NCBI GenBank assembly: GCA_965230425.1
Contig: CBDDKW010000013.1
Span: forward strand, 1 to 64,000
DNA length: 64,000 nt
Source: CBDDKW01 sp965230425
GTDB lineage: Bacteria; Pseudomonadota; Gammaproteobacteria; UBA1113
Direction: 5' to 3'
How positions within the stretch are numbered: position 1 is the stretch's first letter; each line of letters opens with the position of its first letter. Below, in pieces: positions 1-8,813 of this stretch. The position numbers were made by a program, and so were the translations under genes. Under the pieces are notes generated by a model that worked only from the letters and a program-made list of their open reading frames with translations, searched no databases and was not told where the DNA came from.

Positions 1-354
1 GCATTCGGAATAATTCTGCATGACTGCATCTGTACACAATTGCCTGTGATATTCAGTAATTTGATACTGAGGTACAATCCAAACACAGTCTTTTCTTATT
101 ATAGAAATATTTGGTATGTCGATTTTATACTGCTCATAAAGACTGCGACTTGTCTGCGTTAGCTGCGTATGGAATGCTGAGCGACCAATGGGGACATCTA
201 ACCCTGCTGAATGAAAGCTGGCACCTTGGGTAGAGGTATCTTTATCAATCAGTGCAATTTTCCAGTGTGGATACTTAGCTCTTGCCTGATAAAAAACATT
301 TGCACCTACGATGCCTGCGCCTATGATTGCTAAATCAAAAATAGTATCTTTCAT
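1..354 (-). CDS. DadA-like FAD-dependent amino acid oxidase, N-terminal part (runs off left edge)
   Basis: The first 118 codons of a flavoprotein are visible; the rest lies beyond the window. Residues 7-18 form a beta strand followed by GAGIVG, the dinucleotide-binding motif of the glycine/D-amino acid oxidase (DAO) family, and an acidic residue (IDKD) near residue 37 fits ribose binding of FAD. The DAO family oxidises amines or amino acids with FAD. The ATG lies two bases after the stop of the upstream cupin gene, so translation is probably coupled. Its position after a cupin and a lysine-type N-monooxygenase recalls hydrazinoacetate cassettes, where a DAO-type enzyme cleaves the hydrazine intermediate. 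That role is inference; the C-terminal two thirds are not seen. Confidence 0.75.
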   Translation of the reverse strand, partial: MKDTIFDLAIIGAGIVGANVFYQARAKYPHWKIALIDKDTSTQGASFHSAGLDVPIGRSAFHTQLTQTSRSLYEQYKIDIPNISIIRKDCVWIVPQYQITEYHRQLCTDAVMQNYSEC

Positions 355-356
355 TA

Positions 357-683
357 TCAGTCCCACCATAGAGATAAAATTTTCAGCGGGATATCGGTAT
401 TATTATAAATTGTGTGTTTTTTGCATGGTTCAAAATATAATAAGTCATCTTTTTCAACATCATAGTTTTTGTGGTCATAGGTTAAAATACCTGAGCTTTC
501 TAGAATTACCCATATTTCTTTGTCATGATGCTGATCAACCTTTGATTGGATCCCACTTTCCACTGTAAAAATCGATGCCTGAAAGGGATTATTCTCAGGC
601 TGGAGTAAAATGCGTTTAACGCGTGTACCCGCAACTGATATATGGGACTCTTGAGTGCGTAAAAATGGAATTTTCATACACAC
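357..683 (-). CDS. Small single-domain cupin protein
   Basis: This 108-aa protein is a single cupin barrel. Two histidines and an acidic residue (DQHHDKEIW) form the first metal-binding cluster, and a Gly-containing turn, an EPCKKHTIYNN stretch with the second-motif histidine and a terminal LSLWWD follow. M3 may be the true start. It is sandwiched between the N-hydroxylase gene (2-bp gap) and the DAO gene (2-bp gap), so the three almost certainly form one transcript. In known hydrazine synthetases a cupin domain is joined to a methionyl-tRNA-synthetase-like domain; here the cupin stands alone, and any MetRS-like partner would have to lie left of the window. Alternatively it is a generic metal-binding cupin. 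Confidence 0.75.
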   Translation of the reverse strand: MCMKIPFLRTQESHISVAGTRVKRILLQPENNPFQASIFTVESGIQSKVDQHHDKEIWVILESSGILTYDHKNYDVEKDDLLYFEPCKKHTIYNNTDIPLKILSLWWD

Positions 684-685
684 TC

Positions 686-2005
686 CTAAGCCGCTGATAA
701 TATTTTATCAGCATATGCTTTACTATGAATATTTGCTCTACCCATAATATGCTGTTGGGTATGCGTTTCATAAATGTCTTTACCAGCTAGTGAATTAACA
801 ATGAGAGAGTTTTTCCAAGCTGCCAAACTTAAATTTGGATCAGCAACACCGTGTGTATTTTTACAGGCATTTTGGATAAATATTTTATTTGTTTTACTAT
901 GTTGCCAATTGATTGAATAATCAAAATTAATAGACCAGTCTTTTGATTGGTTACCTAATAAAGTTTCTAAGAATGATGGAATATTAGAGCGATAGCCTGT
1001 GGCTAAAATAATGATATCTACAATGTTTTGGCGATATTCGTTTAAATCTTGATCGAATGACTTGATATTATAGGATTTTCCATTTTCTTCGACACTCAGT
1101 AAATTATGATCCGAAGCAAGTTCGAATGTTGTTTCCTCAGGATGTAAATACTTTAATTCATACAACTTATTGTAAATAGCATCTACAAATTCTTGCGTGA
1201 TACCATCACTAGTTAAATGTTGTTGTGCCAGCTTTGATTGGCGCATCTCCAATGGGAGCTCATAAAAATATTTGACATAATGTGGTGTGTAATATTCATT
1301 AGCAAAGCAGCTATCATCAAGTGGTTGGAAATTTTGCCGTTTAGATAACCACAAGATATTAGCTGGTTTTTTTCGTTGTGAAATAATTGAATCAAAAACT
1401 TCAGCACCGCTTTGACCCCCACCAATAATAGCCACTCTTTTATTTGAAAAGTCGATATTTTTGGCATAATAATTGAAATCGTGATTATGGAAAAATGTTT
1501 CATTCAAAAATTGCGCAAATTGCTGGGGTATATATGGTTTTATACCTGTACCGATGGCAATATGTTTTGCATAAACTTCCTGGTTATTACTAATAACCTT
1601 AAAACCTTGCTTCCCATAATTAATATCTATAATTTCTTCGCCAAAAATTAGATTTGGTATTTTATGTGACGTCCATTGAAGGTAGTTATTAAATTCGCAT
1701 CGTGAAACAGTATCTTTTTTACAATTTAAAAATTGGTAAATACGCCCCTGTTCTACTAGGTATGCCAAGAATGTATAGGGATTTGTTGGATCAACACAGG
1801 TTGCCAAATCTTTTAGAAAATGAACTTGTAATTTTGCATTATCAAGCTGCATCCCCTCATGCCAATTAAATTCAGATTTTTTATCAAAAAATGTATATGT
1901 GAAGTTATCGGTTTTATTTAACAATGCGGCTAAACTGAGGTTAAAAGGTCCGATACCAATGCCAACCATGTCAAAATGGTGCAATTTTGAATTTTTCTTT
2001 TCCAT
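686..2005 (-). CDS. L-lysine N6-monooxygenase-type flavoenzyme (IucD/PvdA family)
   Basis: This 439-aa enzyme is a class B N-hydroxylating monooxygenase. GIGIGPFNL (residues 15-23) is the FAD site, GGGQSG (195-200) the NADPH site, and ATGYRS (335-340) the family's conserved ATG motif. The C-terminal HGVADPNLSLAAWKN (385-399) is closer to the lysine-hydroxylating IucD type than to the ornithine type. The start is set at the ATG at 2005 because GGAAG precedes it by about six bases; a longer frame to 2068 lacks a comparable site. It leads the gene set with the cupin and DAO genes. Such enzymes serve hydroxamate siderophores or N-N bond pathways. No IucA/IucC-like synthetase or NRPS is visible here, which weakens the siderophore reading within this window. 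Confidence 0.88.
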   Translation of the reverse strand: MEKKNSKLHHFDMVGIGIGPFNLSLAALLNKTDNFTYTFFDKKSEFNWHEGMQLDNAKLQVHFLKDLATCVDPTNPYTFLAYLVEQGRIYQFLNCKKDTVSRCEFNNYLQWTSHKIPNLIFGEEIIDINYGKQGFKVISNNQEVYAKHIAIGTGIKPYIPQQFAQFLNETFFHNHDFNYYAKNIDFSNKRVAIIGGGQSGAEVFDSIISQRKKPANILWLSKRQNFQPLDDSCFANEYYTPHYVKYFYELPLEMRQSKLAQQHLTSDGITQEFVDAIYNKLYELKYLHPEETTFELASDHNLLSVEENGKSYNIKSFDQDLNEYRQNIVDIIILATGYRSNIPSFLETLLGNQSKDWSINFDYSINWQHSKTNKIFIQNACKNTHGVADPNLSLAAWKNSLIVNSLAGKDIYETHTQQHIMGRANIHSKAYADKILSAA

Positions 2006-2397
2006 TACAACTTCCCGATTTTTTAGGTAATTTATATTCATGTCTCTTGCAGCAAGTGACTTGCACATGCACTGAAAGCAGTTACCTAAGTTTATAAATA
2101 ACCATCTGTTAGCGTAGTTTAATTTGTCATCTCAGCACCCTACTAAAAGCACAGCGGCATCCACTTTTTGTAATATTGCATAATTACACATAAAATGCAA
2201 TACAACATATTAAATTATTAATAATATATATAAAATCAACTTTTAGCTAAATGAGCGTGCAAAATACACGAATAACCGCAATAAATCAACCATAAATTTA
2301 ATTATTTATCAATCTATAGTGGAAATTTATGGTCGTGTTTTCTATAGGTGTTAGTTGAGAGTTGGGCCTTTATGCCAATGGTGATGACCATAGCTTT
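2006..2397. other. Intergenic region with an AT-rich inverted repeat
   Basis: No gene is seen in these 392 bases. They hold the presumed promoter of the N-monooxygenase operon. An 11-base inverted repeat is present, ACCATAAATTT at 2289-2299 and AAATTTATGGT at 2333-2343, separated by 33 bases. It could be an operator or a hairpin. I see no convincing Fur box. Confidence 0.5.
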
Positions 2398-3229
2398 CTA
2401 CAGCTCATGAAGAAAATCAATGATAATTTTATATGTCTCATCTGGTTTATCTCTATATACCGGATCACCAGTATTTTTAATCACAGTAAGTTGACAGTTG
2501 CTTTTTAAATAATTGGCTGTTTCTACAGCACTAGCCACAGGGTGCACAGGATCTTCTTCGCCAACTAGATAGAGAATCTTACAATGTATCTTATCTAGTT
2601 GCGGAGTAAAATCGAAAATTGCATGCTCAGTTAGCATATATTTTTCCTACAGTTTATTATTTTTTATACATCCTGCTAATTCATCCTGTGTATATGGTTT
2701 TTTTTGCATAAAATGGTAAACAATATTCGAAATAATCATCATTAGTGAATTGGTTCCACATGTTGTCAAATGCCCTAACTGCGTTAGCAGCTTTTTGATT
2801 GGCTATTCTTAAAAAAGCATTATAATGTGCTGTAGGTGAGATTTTTGCCTCTGTATTGCACAATATAAGAGCTAATGGATGATCTGGAAATTGAGTTGCG
2901 TATGAGAGTGCTATATAGCCACCCCATGATACGCCAGCTACGATAGGATTGTTGATTTTCAGTTTTTCACAAAAAGTCAATACATCTCGACCAAATTTTC
3001 GTAGATTCCATCTATCCTCTGAACCACTACTACTTCTACCACAACCACGTTGGTCATAAAAAACTATATTTATATGACTAGACAGTCTTGACCAGAAAGG
3101 AATATATATAGAGTGGTCTGCCATGCCGGCACCACCATGTAAGAAGACCATAGTTGATTTTGTATTATCGTTAAGGTCACCAACAATCACATAGTAAATT
3201 TTAACATCATCTAATTCTAGATATGGCAT
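2398..3229 (-). pseudogene. Broken alpha/beta hydrolase (proline iminopeptidase-like)
   Basis: Two pieces of one alpha/beta hydrolase lie in different frames. The N-terminal part (3229 down to about 2700) has FLHGGAG, YDQRGCGRS and the nucleophile elbow GVSWGG, all typical of proline iminopeptidase-like hydrolases. The C-terminal part (to 2398) has the LYLVGEEDPVHP aspartate region. Near 2701 a run of eight A (minus strand) is one base too long: with seven, the frame continues as KKPYTQDELAG. The restored frame then meets a TAG at 2647-2649 before MLTEHAIF. The expected catalytic His near the end is also not obvious (KNTGDPVY). One frameshift plus one nonsense codon point to a dead gene. Confidence 0.8.
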
Positions 3230-3287
3230 ATCACACGAGCCTAATTATTTGACTTAGTTTCTAATAGTATTTGAAATTTTCAGATTT

Positions 3288-4286
3288 TTAATTGTTATTC
3301 TTCATAATTGATATATAGCTTCGAATTGTTTCACCAATGATAACTGCTGGATCTTTACCATCCGGCATAATATTAAAGAGTAACATAGAGTTATGAATTT
3401 GCCCTGGTTCAACAATAATATTTACGTTAGTACCATTTTCTTTTAATTTATTATAATATGCATGTGAGTCGTTTCTTAATCCATCAAATTCCCCACAAAT
3501 TATAGTCGTGGATGGCATTTTTGAGCATAAATGGTTAGAGATATATAATGGTGAATGTATAGGGTCGTTTAGATTAAATCGCTTTGAGGTATATAATGCC
3601 CTATATTGTTCTTGCATTTTTAGGTTAAGCATTGCGTCTTGCATTTGTTCTTTGGTGAATTGCCCATTATGGGTGGTGCATAATGTCATATCAGTCCGTG
3701 GCGATAATAATACTTGGAATGCTGGCTGCCAATCCAATTTCTCTAAATTCGCATTAATGACGTTTGCAGCTAAGTTACCTCCCGAGCTGTTTCCAGCGAC
3801 TCCTATTTTATATTTATCTATTCCTAGTTCAACAGAATTCGAAATTAAATAATTACTTCCGTTAATAGCGTCACAAACAGATATATCATGTTTGTATTCA
3901 GGAGCAACCCGAGTGAAAATTCTAAATACATCACAACCAGATAGTTTTGCAATCACGCTACATGGACCATCATAAGCGTTTTCAAGATTGACGATGCAGC
4001 CCCCTCCTCCAAAGAAGATGCAAGCTGGTTTCGGTGCCTGGTTTTCACTAGCTACAGAAAAACGTTTGATTTTCAGAATAGATAAATTTTCTGGGAGTTT
4101 AATTTCATCAATTTTTATTCCGGGTACAGTTTGTCTTAGATATTGGTTATAAAAACTTTCAATTTCGGAGCGGAATTTTGAGATAGATGATGGATTACCA
4201 GATAATTCACTAGCCATTAAAATCTGTTCTGCCTGCTTATCTAAAAGGCTAGAGATAAAATTTTTTGTATGTTTACCTAACGGCAT
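3288..4286 (-). CDS. HSL-family carboxylesterase/lipase-like alpha/beta hydrolase
   Basis: This 332-aa protein has the layout of the hormone-sensitive-lipase family. The oxyanion motif is FFGGGG (residues 91-96; the usual His is Phe), followed by APEYKHD and the nucleophile elbow GNSSG with Ser167. A late Asp in CGEFDGLRND and a His in GQIHNS complete a plausible triad. It would cleave short-chain esters or amides; the substrate is unknown. GGAGAAAAC before the ATG is a good ribosome binding site. It sits between a decayed hydrolase remnant upstream and the broken hydrolase gene downstream, so the local hydrolase set has been turning over. The changed oxyanion His may alter specificity. Confidence 0.82.
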   Translation of the reverse strand: MPLGKHTKNFISSLLDKQAEQILMASELSGNPSSISKFRSEIESFYNQYLRQTVPGIKIDEIKLPENLSILKIKRFSVASENQAPKPACIFFGGGGCIVNLENAYDGPCSVIAKLSGCDVFRIFTRVAPEYKHDISVCDAINGSNYLISNSVELGIDKYKIGVAGNSSGGNLAANVINANLEKLDWQPAFQVLLSPRTDMTLCTTHNGQFTKEQMQDAMLNLKMQEQYRALYTSKRFNLNDPIHSPLYISNHLCSKMPSTTIICGEFDGLRNDSHAYYNKLKENGTNVNIIVEPGQIHNSMLLFNIMPDGKDPAVIIGETIRSYISIMKNNN

Positions 4287-4297
4287 GTTTTCTCCAT

Positions 4298-4420
4298 TAG
4301 TTATTCATGAGGGTATAAGGCATACTCATCTTTTTGTTCAGATACTTATCAAATAAATCGGCTAGTTCACCATAGAAATTGCAGTTATCATACTCAGCTA
4401 ATGACTATATTTCCTTGATA
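4298..4420 (-). pseudogene. 3' remnant of an alpha/beta hydrolase paralogous to the gene at 6736-7503
   Basis: Read on the minus strand, about 80 bases here closely match the 3' end of the hydrolase gene at 6736-7503. Both contain AGTCATT, then TATGATAACTGC, then codons for FYGELADLF versus FYNELAEL. The HWP region is one base shorter than in the intact gene, so the frame is lost. The remnant ends in TAA at 4298, just before the esterase gene. It is the tail of a deleted duplicate. Confidence 0.65.
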
Positions 4421-4533
4421 TAATAGTGCTAACTATGTGTATCAAGCATTTTATACTAATCTAATACTATACATGAATAGTACATAAAAATATAATAGAA
4501 GTTTGTTTTATTGAGTAATTGTCAAGGTGTCAT

Positions 4534-5004
4534 ATGCAGAAGTCTCCAAGTATCGTGGTACAACCCGATGAAGGAAATTCCTTTTGGTCTCCAAAACCAG
4601 CTAATGGGTATGTTGAAATTAAAATTAGCCCATGGAATGTAGCAGATGCACAACACACTGTTTTCCTTGATGAAATTCCACCAGGTTGTCACATTAATGA
4701 GCATTACCATGAACAGGGTACAGTTGAGATATTTACTGTTTTATCAGGCAAAGGTGAAATTCTGTTAGATGGTAATGTCTATCCATTAGCACCCGAGACA
4801 GTGATTTATGTACATAATGAATCACTCCATTGCATCACTAATACAAGTAATGTGCCATTAAGATTTATGGTGGTGATATCACCTTGTGGATTAGAGGAGC
4901 GCTTCAAGGCGATGGGATACATGCGGTCAGTTGGTGATGAATCCCCTATTCCCTTTGTATCCCAGCAACCTGCTGACTCACATGGAGTCAAAAAGAAAAG
5001 ATAA
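4534..5004 (+). CDS. Cupin-domain protein
   Basis: This 156-aa protein has a single cupin barrel. The first motif is HINEHYHEQGTVEIFTVLSGKGEILLDG, with three histidines and a glutamate for metal binding; the second is a histidine in HNESLHCITNTS. The start is the ATG at 4534 because AAGG lies six bases upstream; a TTG at 4519 is also in frame. It is the only plus-strand gene among minus-strand ones and converges on the racemase gene. Such small cupins act as isomerases, dioxygenases or sensors, and the substrate cannot be predicted. The last ~20 residues are polar and basic (ending VKKKR). Confidence 0.75.
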   Translation: MQKSPSIVVQPDEGNSFWSPKPANGYVEIKISPWNVADAQHTVFLDEIPPGCHINEHYHEQGTVEIFTVLSGKGEILLDGNVYPLAPETVIYVHNESLHCITNTSNVPLRFMVVISPCGLEERFKAMGYMRSVGDESPIPFVSQQPADSHGVKKKR

Positions 5005-5049
5005 AATATGACCTCCCTCTAATTTAATGGACACAAGTTTGTTCATTGA

Positions 5050-5757
5050 CTATATCGAACGAAAGAAACGTTTAGTATCTTCATCTTCATAATTTAGTGC
5101 TAAATAGTATGCTTTTTCAGCTAATAAACGTGTTGTATCGATAGCTGGTTTTATTAAATCATCAGTGGAATATACCTCGGGTAATTCAGTGCAGCCTAAT
5201 ACGAAGCCATCACAATTCATCCTTTTCAATGATTCAAGTATCTGAGTGCGAGTTATGGCTTGTATGCAATCAGGTACAATTTCATCTAAAATAAAATTAT
5301 GGATTGCCTGAGCAATATTATTTTCAGGTCTAACAATGGTCAAACCACGTGATTCAAATGCTGCTTGATATAAATCGCCGGTCATCGTTGCCATTGTACC
5401 CAACACGGCCACATGCTGCATGCCCTGTTCCTGGCAAGCCTCTGCTGTTAGATCAATAAGGTTAATAATCGGTGTCTGAGTATACTGGCTGTATTCTGTA
5501 TAAGCATAGTGTGGCGTATTAGATGGTATGATAATAAAATCAACTTCACATCTGTCTAATATGGCTACTGATTCTTTAATCAATGCCGCCATCAAAGACC
5601 AATCCTGATTGATAACAGCAGTTTTATATTGAGAAAAAGGTAAGGAGTGTACTACAAACGGGGGATGTTCACCATTGATACCTGCAAGCTCAATAAGACG
5701 GCGTTGGCAGATGGTTGAGCCAACAGTGGTTACATCAACTATACCAATTGTATGCAT
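5050..5757 (-). CDS. Aspartate/glutamate racemase-family protein
   Basis: This 235-aa protein matches the Asp/Glu racemase superfamily, PLP-independent racemases using two acid/base residues across a pseudo-symmetric active site. The second half carries the expected Cys189 in LGCTELP. The first catalytic position is Ser79 in PSNTPH rather than the usual Cys in PCNT; some family members have Thr there and are more specific or one-directional. GGAGAAAAGC precedes the ATG. It is the last gene of the minus-strand operon starting at 9782, 30 bases after the methyltransferase gene. A D-amino acid, or a different racemisation or decarboxylation reaction, is plausible but unproven. Confidence 0.8.
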   Translation of the reverse strand: MHTIGIVDVTTVGSTICQRRLIELAGINGEHPPFVVHSLPFSQYKTAVINQDWSLMAALIKESVAILDRCEVDFIIIPSNTPHYAYTEYSQYTQTPIINLIDLTAEACQEQGMQHVAVLGTMATMTGDLYQAAFESRGLTIVRPENNIAQAIHNFILDEIVPDCIQAITRTQILESLKRMNCDGFVLGCTELPEVYSTDDLIKPAIDTTRLLAEKAYYLALNYEDEDTKRFFRSI

Positions 5758-5787
5758 TGCTTTTCTCCTATTATTGATGGAATTAGA

Positions 5788-6708
5788 TTAGGACCTACAG
5801 TCTATAGTACTTGCGATAGCAAGCGCTTTTATATGTTCAGTAGTTGTGCCACAACAACCCCCAATAATTTTTAACTGTAATAAATTTTTCAGTTTAATTA
5901 TCTCTCGTGCAAAATGCGCCGGTGGGTCACATACTGACACTTGCTGCGCTTCTAGTTCTGATTTTGATAATTTTGAGCCATTAGGCTGTATTCCTATGAG
6001 GCGGTCAAATTTTTCTACTCTATTAGTTAAATTCTTAATCGTAGACGTATGTGTGCAAGTAATAAAATAGCCCAGTGGACTGACCATAGTCTCAGCATCA
6101 ATCATCGTTATAGCATGTGAAAGTTTAGTTCCATCTAGTAAATCCCCATTGTCATTAAGAATAAAACCAATGGTGTAATCTATACTAGAATTTTGTGCTG
6201 CTTCTGCAACACCTATGGCTTCAGTCAGTGATGGCAGTGTTACAGCATTTACAAAATCAACGGTTGTCTCTTTAAATACTTGGAGTTGTTCTTGATGGTA
6301 GGTTTGGGCTTGTCCGATAGAAGGGATATTATTTGTATTATAAGCATCATACATTGAACCTATAGACGCTGCTATGAAAATGGGGGAATCATTGGTTGAA
6401 TAATCATCCTTTAATACTTTGATTATATCGATATACTTAGCATTAATTCTATCTAAATTTACTGCATCTGTATTACATAAATGATGCTTACTAGCCCTAT
6501 AAGTAGCTGCACTGAGTATCATAGGCAGGCGGTATCTTTGCGCTATAGCTATGTCTGCCTTATATAGTTCATTTAATGCGGTTAATGCTGGTATGCTTTG
6601 TGTCAAATTCTCTAGGGGATTAATATCCCATTCATACTTTAGTCGTGTACCTAATGGCCCATTTAAAAGTATCGTATCATATAGATGTAAAGCTTGAGTA
6701 AATTTCAT
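5788..6708 (-). CDS. Homocysteine S-methyltransferase-family enzyme
   Basis: This 306-aa TIM-barrel protein has the zinc-binding cysteines of the homocysteine S-methyltransferase family: Cys218 in FITCTHTS and Cys285-Cys286 in GGCCGTTTEHI. GPLGTRL near residue 17 is the N-terminal motif. Members transfer a methyl group from S-methylmethionine or betaine to homocysteine or related thiols. It lies 27 bases after an alpha/beta hydrolase gene and 30 before the racemase gene in one operon with redox and hydrolytic enzymes, suggesting a dedicated pathway rather than general methionine synthesis. The acceptor is unknown. Confidence 0.85.
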   Translation of the reverse strand: MKFTQALHLYDTILLNGPLGTRLKYEWDINPLENLTQSIPALTALNELYKADIAIAQRYRLPMILSAATYRASKHHLCNTDAVNLDRINAKYIDIIKVLKDDYSTNDSPIFIAASIGSMYDAYNTNNIPSIGQAQTYHQEQLQVFKETTVDFVNAVTLPSLTEAIGVAEAAQNSSIDYTIGFILNDNGDLLDGTKLSHAITMIDAETMVSPLGYFITCTHTSTIKNLTNRVEKFDRLIGIQPNGSKLSKSELEAQQVSVCDPPAHFAREIIKLKNLLQLKIIGGCCGTTTEHIKALAIASTIDCRS

Positions 6709-6735
6709 AAACGTATTCCATCAAGGTGATTTATA

Positions 6736-7503
6736 TCATACCTGCAACTGTTCCTGGTTTAATAACTCAGCTAATTCATTATAAAAATCGCAGTTATCAT
6801 ACATAGGCCAATGACTGTAATTTTCATACATCAGTAATTTCACTGTATTTTGATTTTTGATGAGCATATATTCATCTTCAGTAATATTATCACTACATAA
6901 GTAAATGCGTTTACAAGTTAACCCCAGGAAAGATGAATATTTGCTATAACAAGATTTAGCCCAATAATAGAGCGCCTCTGCACTACACGTTAGTAAATGC
7001 TCATAATATAATGCTGGGATCTTATTTTGCTGCATGTCTGCATATATAAGTCGCTTTAACTCATCATAAAAAGCACTAGCATCATTATAATTGACTATAC
7101 AGCTACTATAACGAGTACTATTCGGGATAAGAAAACCTTCAATGCTGATAAATAATTTTATTTTCTCTGAAAGTCTATTCGCCACTTCCTCTCCAATTAA
7201 TGAACCCATCGAGTGCGTAATAATAATTATTTCGTTGTTTGCTGAAATCTGTTGTATACGTGTCGCTATTTCATCAGCACTATGCTGTATATAATCATCT
7301 GACCTGAACAGCGCACTCCCCCCACAACCTGGTAGATCAAGTATAAATAGTGAATAATTATTTGTTAGTTGTGTATTGTATAGTGCTCCAGTAAAGCTCT
7401 CGCTCGTCTCACCAAACCCATGAATAAACCATATGTGGCTAGTATTAGATTGTATATATTTTTTAATAGAAATATTACTCATATCTGTTAATATCTTAAA
7501 CAT
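6736..7503 (-). CDS. Alpha/beta hydrolase
   Basis: This 255-aa protein has an alpha/beta hydrolase fold. IWFIHGFGE is the oxyanion strand, LDLPGCGGSA the next conserved turn, THSMGS the nucleophile elbow (Thr for the usual first Gly), and SHWPM near the end gives the catalytic His. It resembles the protein at 42455-43252 (same HWPM end, same order of motifs), so the two are probably paralogues, and a third decayed copy lies at 4298-4420. It is in the operon with an SDR and a homocysteine methyltransferase-like gene. The ATG at 7503 is preferred over an in-frame TTG three bases upstream. Substrate unknown. Confidence 0.78.
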   Translation of the reverse strand: MFKILTDMSNISIKKYIQSNTSHIWFIHGFGETSESFTGALYNTQLTNNYSLFILDLPGCGGSALFRSDDYIQHSADEIATRIQQISANNEIIIITHSMGSLIGEEVANRLSEKIKLFISIEGFLIPNSTRYSSCIVNYNDASAFYDELKRLIYADMQQNKIPALYYEHLLTCSAEALYYWAKSCYSKYSSFLGLTCKRIYLCSDNITEDEYMLIKNQNTVKLLMYENYSHWPMYDNCDFYNELAELLNQEQLQV

Positions 7504-7548
7504 CAAAATCTAGTATTATATATAATTTTCTGTTTCAAATAGATTATA

Positions 7549-8343
7549 TTAAGGCGGCACCACACCCTCTGGATAGGGAGATAACAACTCATCTTCATGC
7601 CATATATGCTGATACTCTTTGTTGTAGATACCAACCACATCTCCAGTAAACAATGACTCTTCTGCTTCTAGGAGTAACCAGCTAAGAAACTTAGCCGGTA
7701 AAACCGGTTCTAAATAAAGCTTTTTATTCGTAAATCGCTCTTGTGCTTGAACAATTTCTAGTTCCTTATTATTATGATTTTTTAGTGTTTTGATCATATC
7801 AGTCTTTACAATCCCAGGATGAGCAGATGTAACTAGTATATGATGTGCTTTTAATTCAGCGCTTAAATATTTTGTGTAAATATCCAATGCTGCTTTTGTC
7901 ATAGCATAAGTTGCGATACCTTCTGCAACATATTTCACTGTACCTGAAGTGATATTAATAATACGACTACCCTTTTGCAAGAGCGATAAAAGACTTTGAG
8001 TTAGAAATATAGGTGCATCTACATTGAGGTTAAGTTGCTGATGCCAACTTTCTATTGATAACTGCTTTAATAAAGTAATTGGTTGGCAACTTGCAGCATT
8101 ATTAACTAAGCCCGCAATAGCTTCATATTCACTACTTATCTCTACGACTTTATTCCTACCTTCAATTTTTGAAAGATCTGCATTGATAATATTAATTAGA
8201 TCCGGATAATGACCCTTCAAGCCTAGTAACTTATCCTGATTTCTGGCAACTGCAACACAGGGTATTCCTAGACTTGCTAGCCGCATGCATAATGCGTAGC
8301 CAATGCCAGAAGATGCGCCAGTGATAATATATGGTTTTCTCAT
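7549..8343 (-). CDS. Short-chain dehydrogenase/reductase (classical SDR)
   Basis: The protein is a complete classical SDR of 264 aa. Counting from the in-frame TTG at 8349, the cofactor motif TGASSGIG is at about residue 10, NNAA at 83, catalytic Ser at 135 and the YxxxK pair at 148/152 (YAMTK). An Arg after the second strand (VARNQ) suggests NADP(H). The ATG at 8343 is taken as the start, with AAGG about ten bases upstream. It lies between thioesterase and hydrolase genes in the same operon and probably oxidises or reduces a carbonyl in their common pathway. The substrate cannot be told from sequence. Confidence 0.88.
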   Translation of the reverse strand: MRKPYIITGASSGIGYALCMRLASLGIPCVAVARNQDKLLGLKGHYPDLINIINADLSKIEGRNKVVEISSEYEAIAGLVNNAASCQPITLLKQLSIESWHQQLNLNVDAPIFLTQSLLSLLQKGSRIINITSGTVKYVAEGIATYAMTKAALDIYTKYLSAELKAHHILVTSAHPGIVKTDMIKTLKNHNNKELEIVQAQERFTNKKLYLEPVLPAKFLSWLLLEAEESLFTGDVVGIYNKEYQHIWHEDELLSPYPEGVVPP

Positions 8344-8373
8344 GGTCAATATACCTTCAAATTATTATTGAAT

Positions 8374-8793
8374 TTATTTAAAAGCCATAGCAATATCATG
8401 TGGGATACGCATGACTTTACGTTTTGACTTTGAACAAAATACTGAAGTTGTTAGCGCTCTTGCGACTTGCTGTTCATGTTGATTGTACACTTCATATATA
8501 AATTCAACACTGGTACTCCCTATCTTACCTATACCCAATTTAATGGTCAGTGTATCACCATAGTGACCTTCTTTTAAAAATTCGACTGCCACATTAACAA
8601 TCATAATGCCATAATCATCATGTGCAAATTCAGATGTGTCGAGTGAGTTAAAATAACGTTCACGTACTTCTTGTAGTATCAGTACTAAACTCTCATGACC
8701 TAAATGATGTCCTTGATTGATATAACCTACATGTATTCTGATTTCAGTTGTAAATAGTAATTTCTCAATTTTTTGTATATCTAATTTTGCCAT
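8374..8793 (-). CDS. Acyl-CoA thioesterase-like hotdog protein (4HBT type)
   Basis: The 139-aa length and pattern fit a single hotdog-fold thioesterase. HVGYINQGHHLGHES stands where 4HBT enzymes have their active-site loop, followed by a long helix (LVLILQEVRERYF) and the beta strands YGDTLTIKLGIGKIGSTSVEFIYEV. These enzymes hydrolyse acyl-CoA or acyl-carrier thioesters. No acyl carrier protein or CoA ligase is seen nearby, so a CoA ester is more likely. It is 20 bases from the oxygenase gene and 30 from the SDR gene on the same strand. Confidence 0.75.
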   Translation of the reverse strand: MAKLDIQKIEKLLFTTEIRIHVGYINQGHHLGHESLVLILQEVRERYFNSLDTSEFAHDDYGIMIVNVAVEFLKEGHYGDTLTIKLGIGKIGSTSVEFIYEVYNQHEQQVARALTTSVFCSKSKRKVMRIPHDIAMAFK

Positions 8794-8813
8794 ATTCTGT
8801 CCCTTAAAACATT

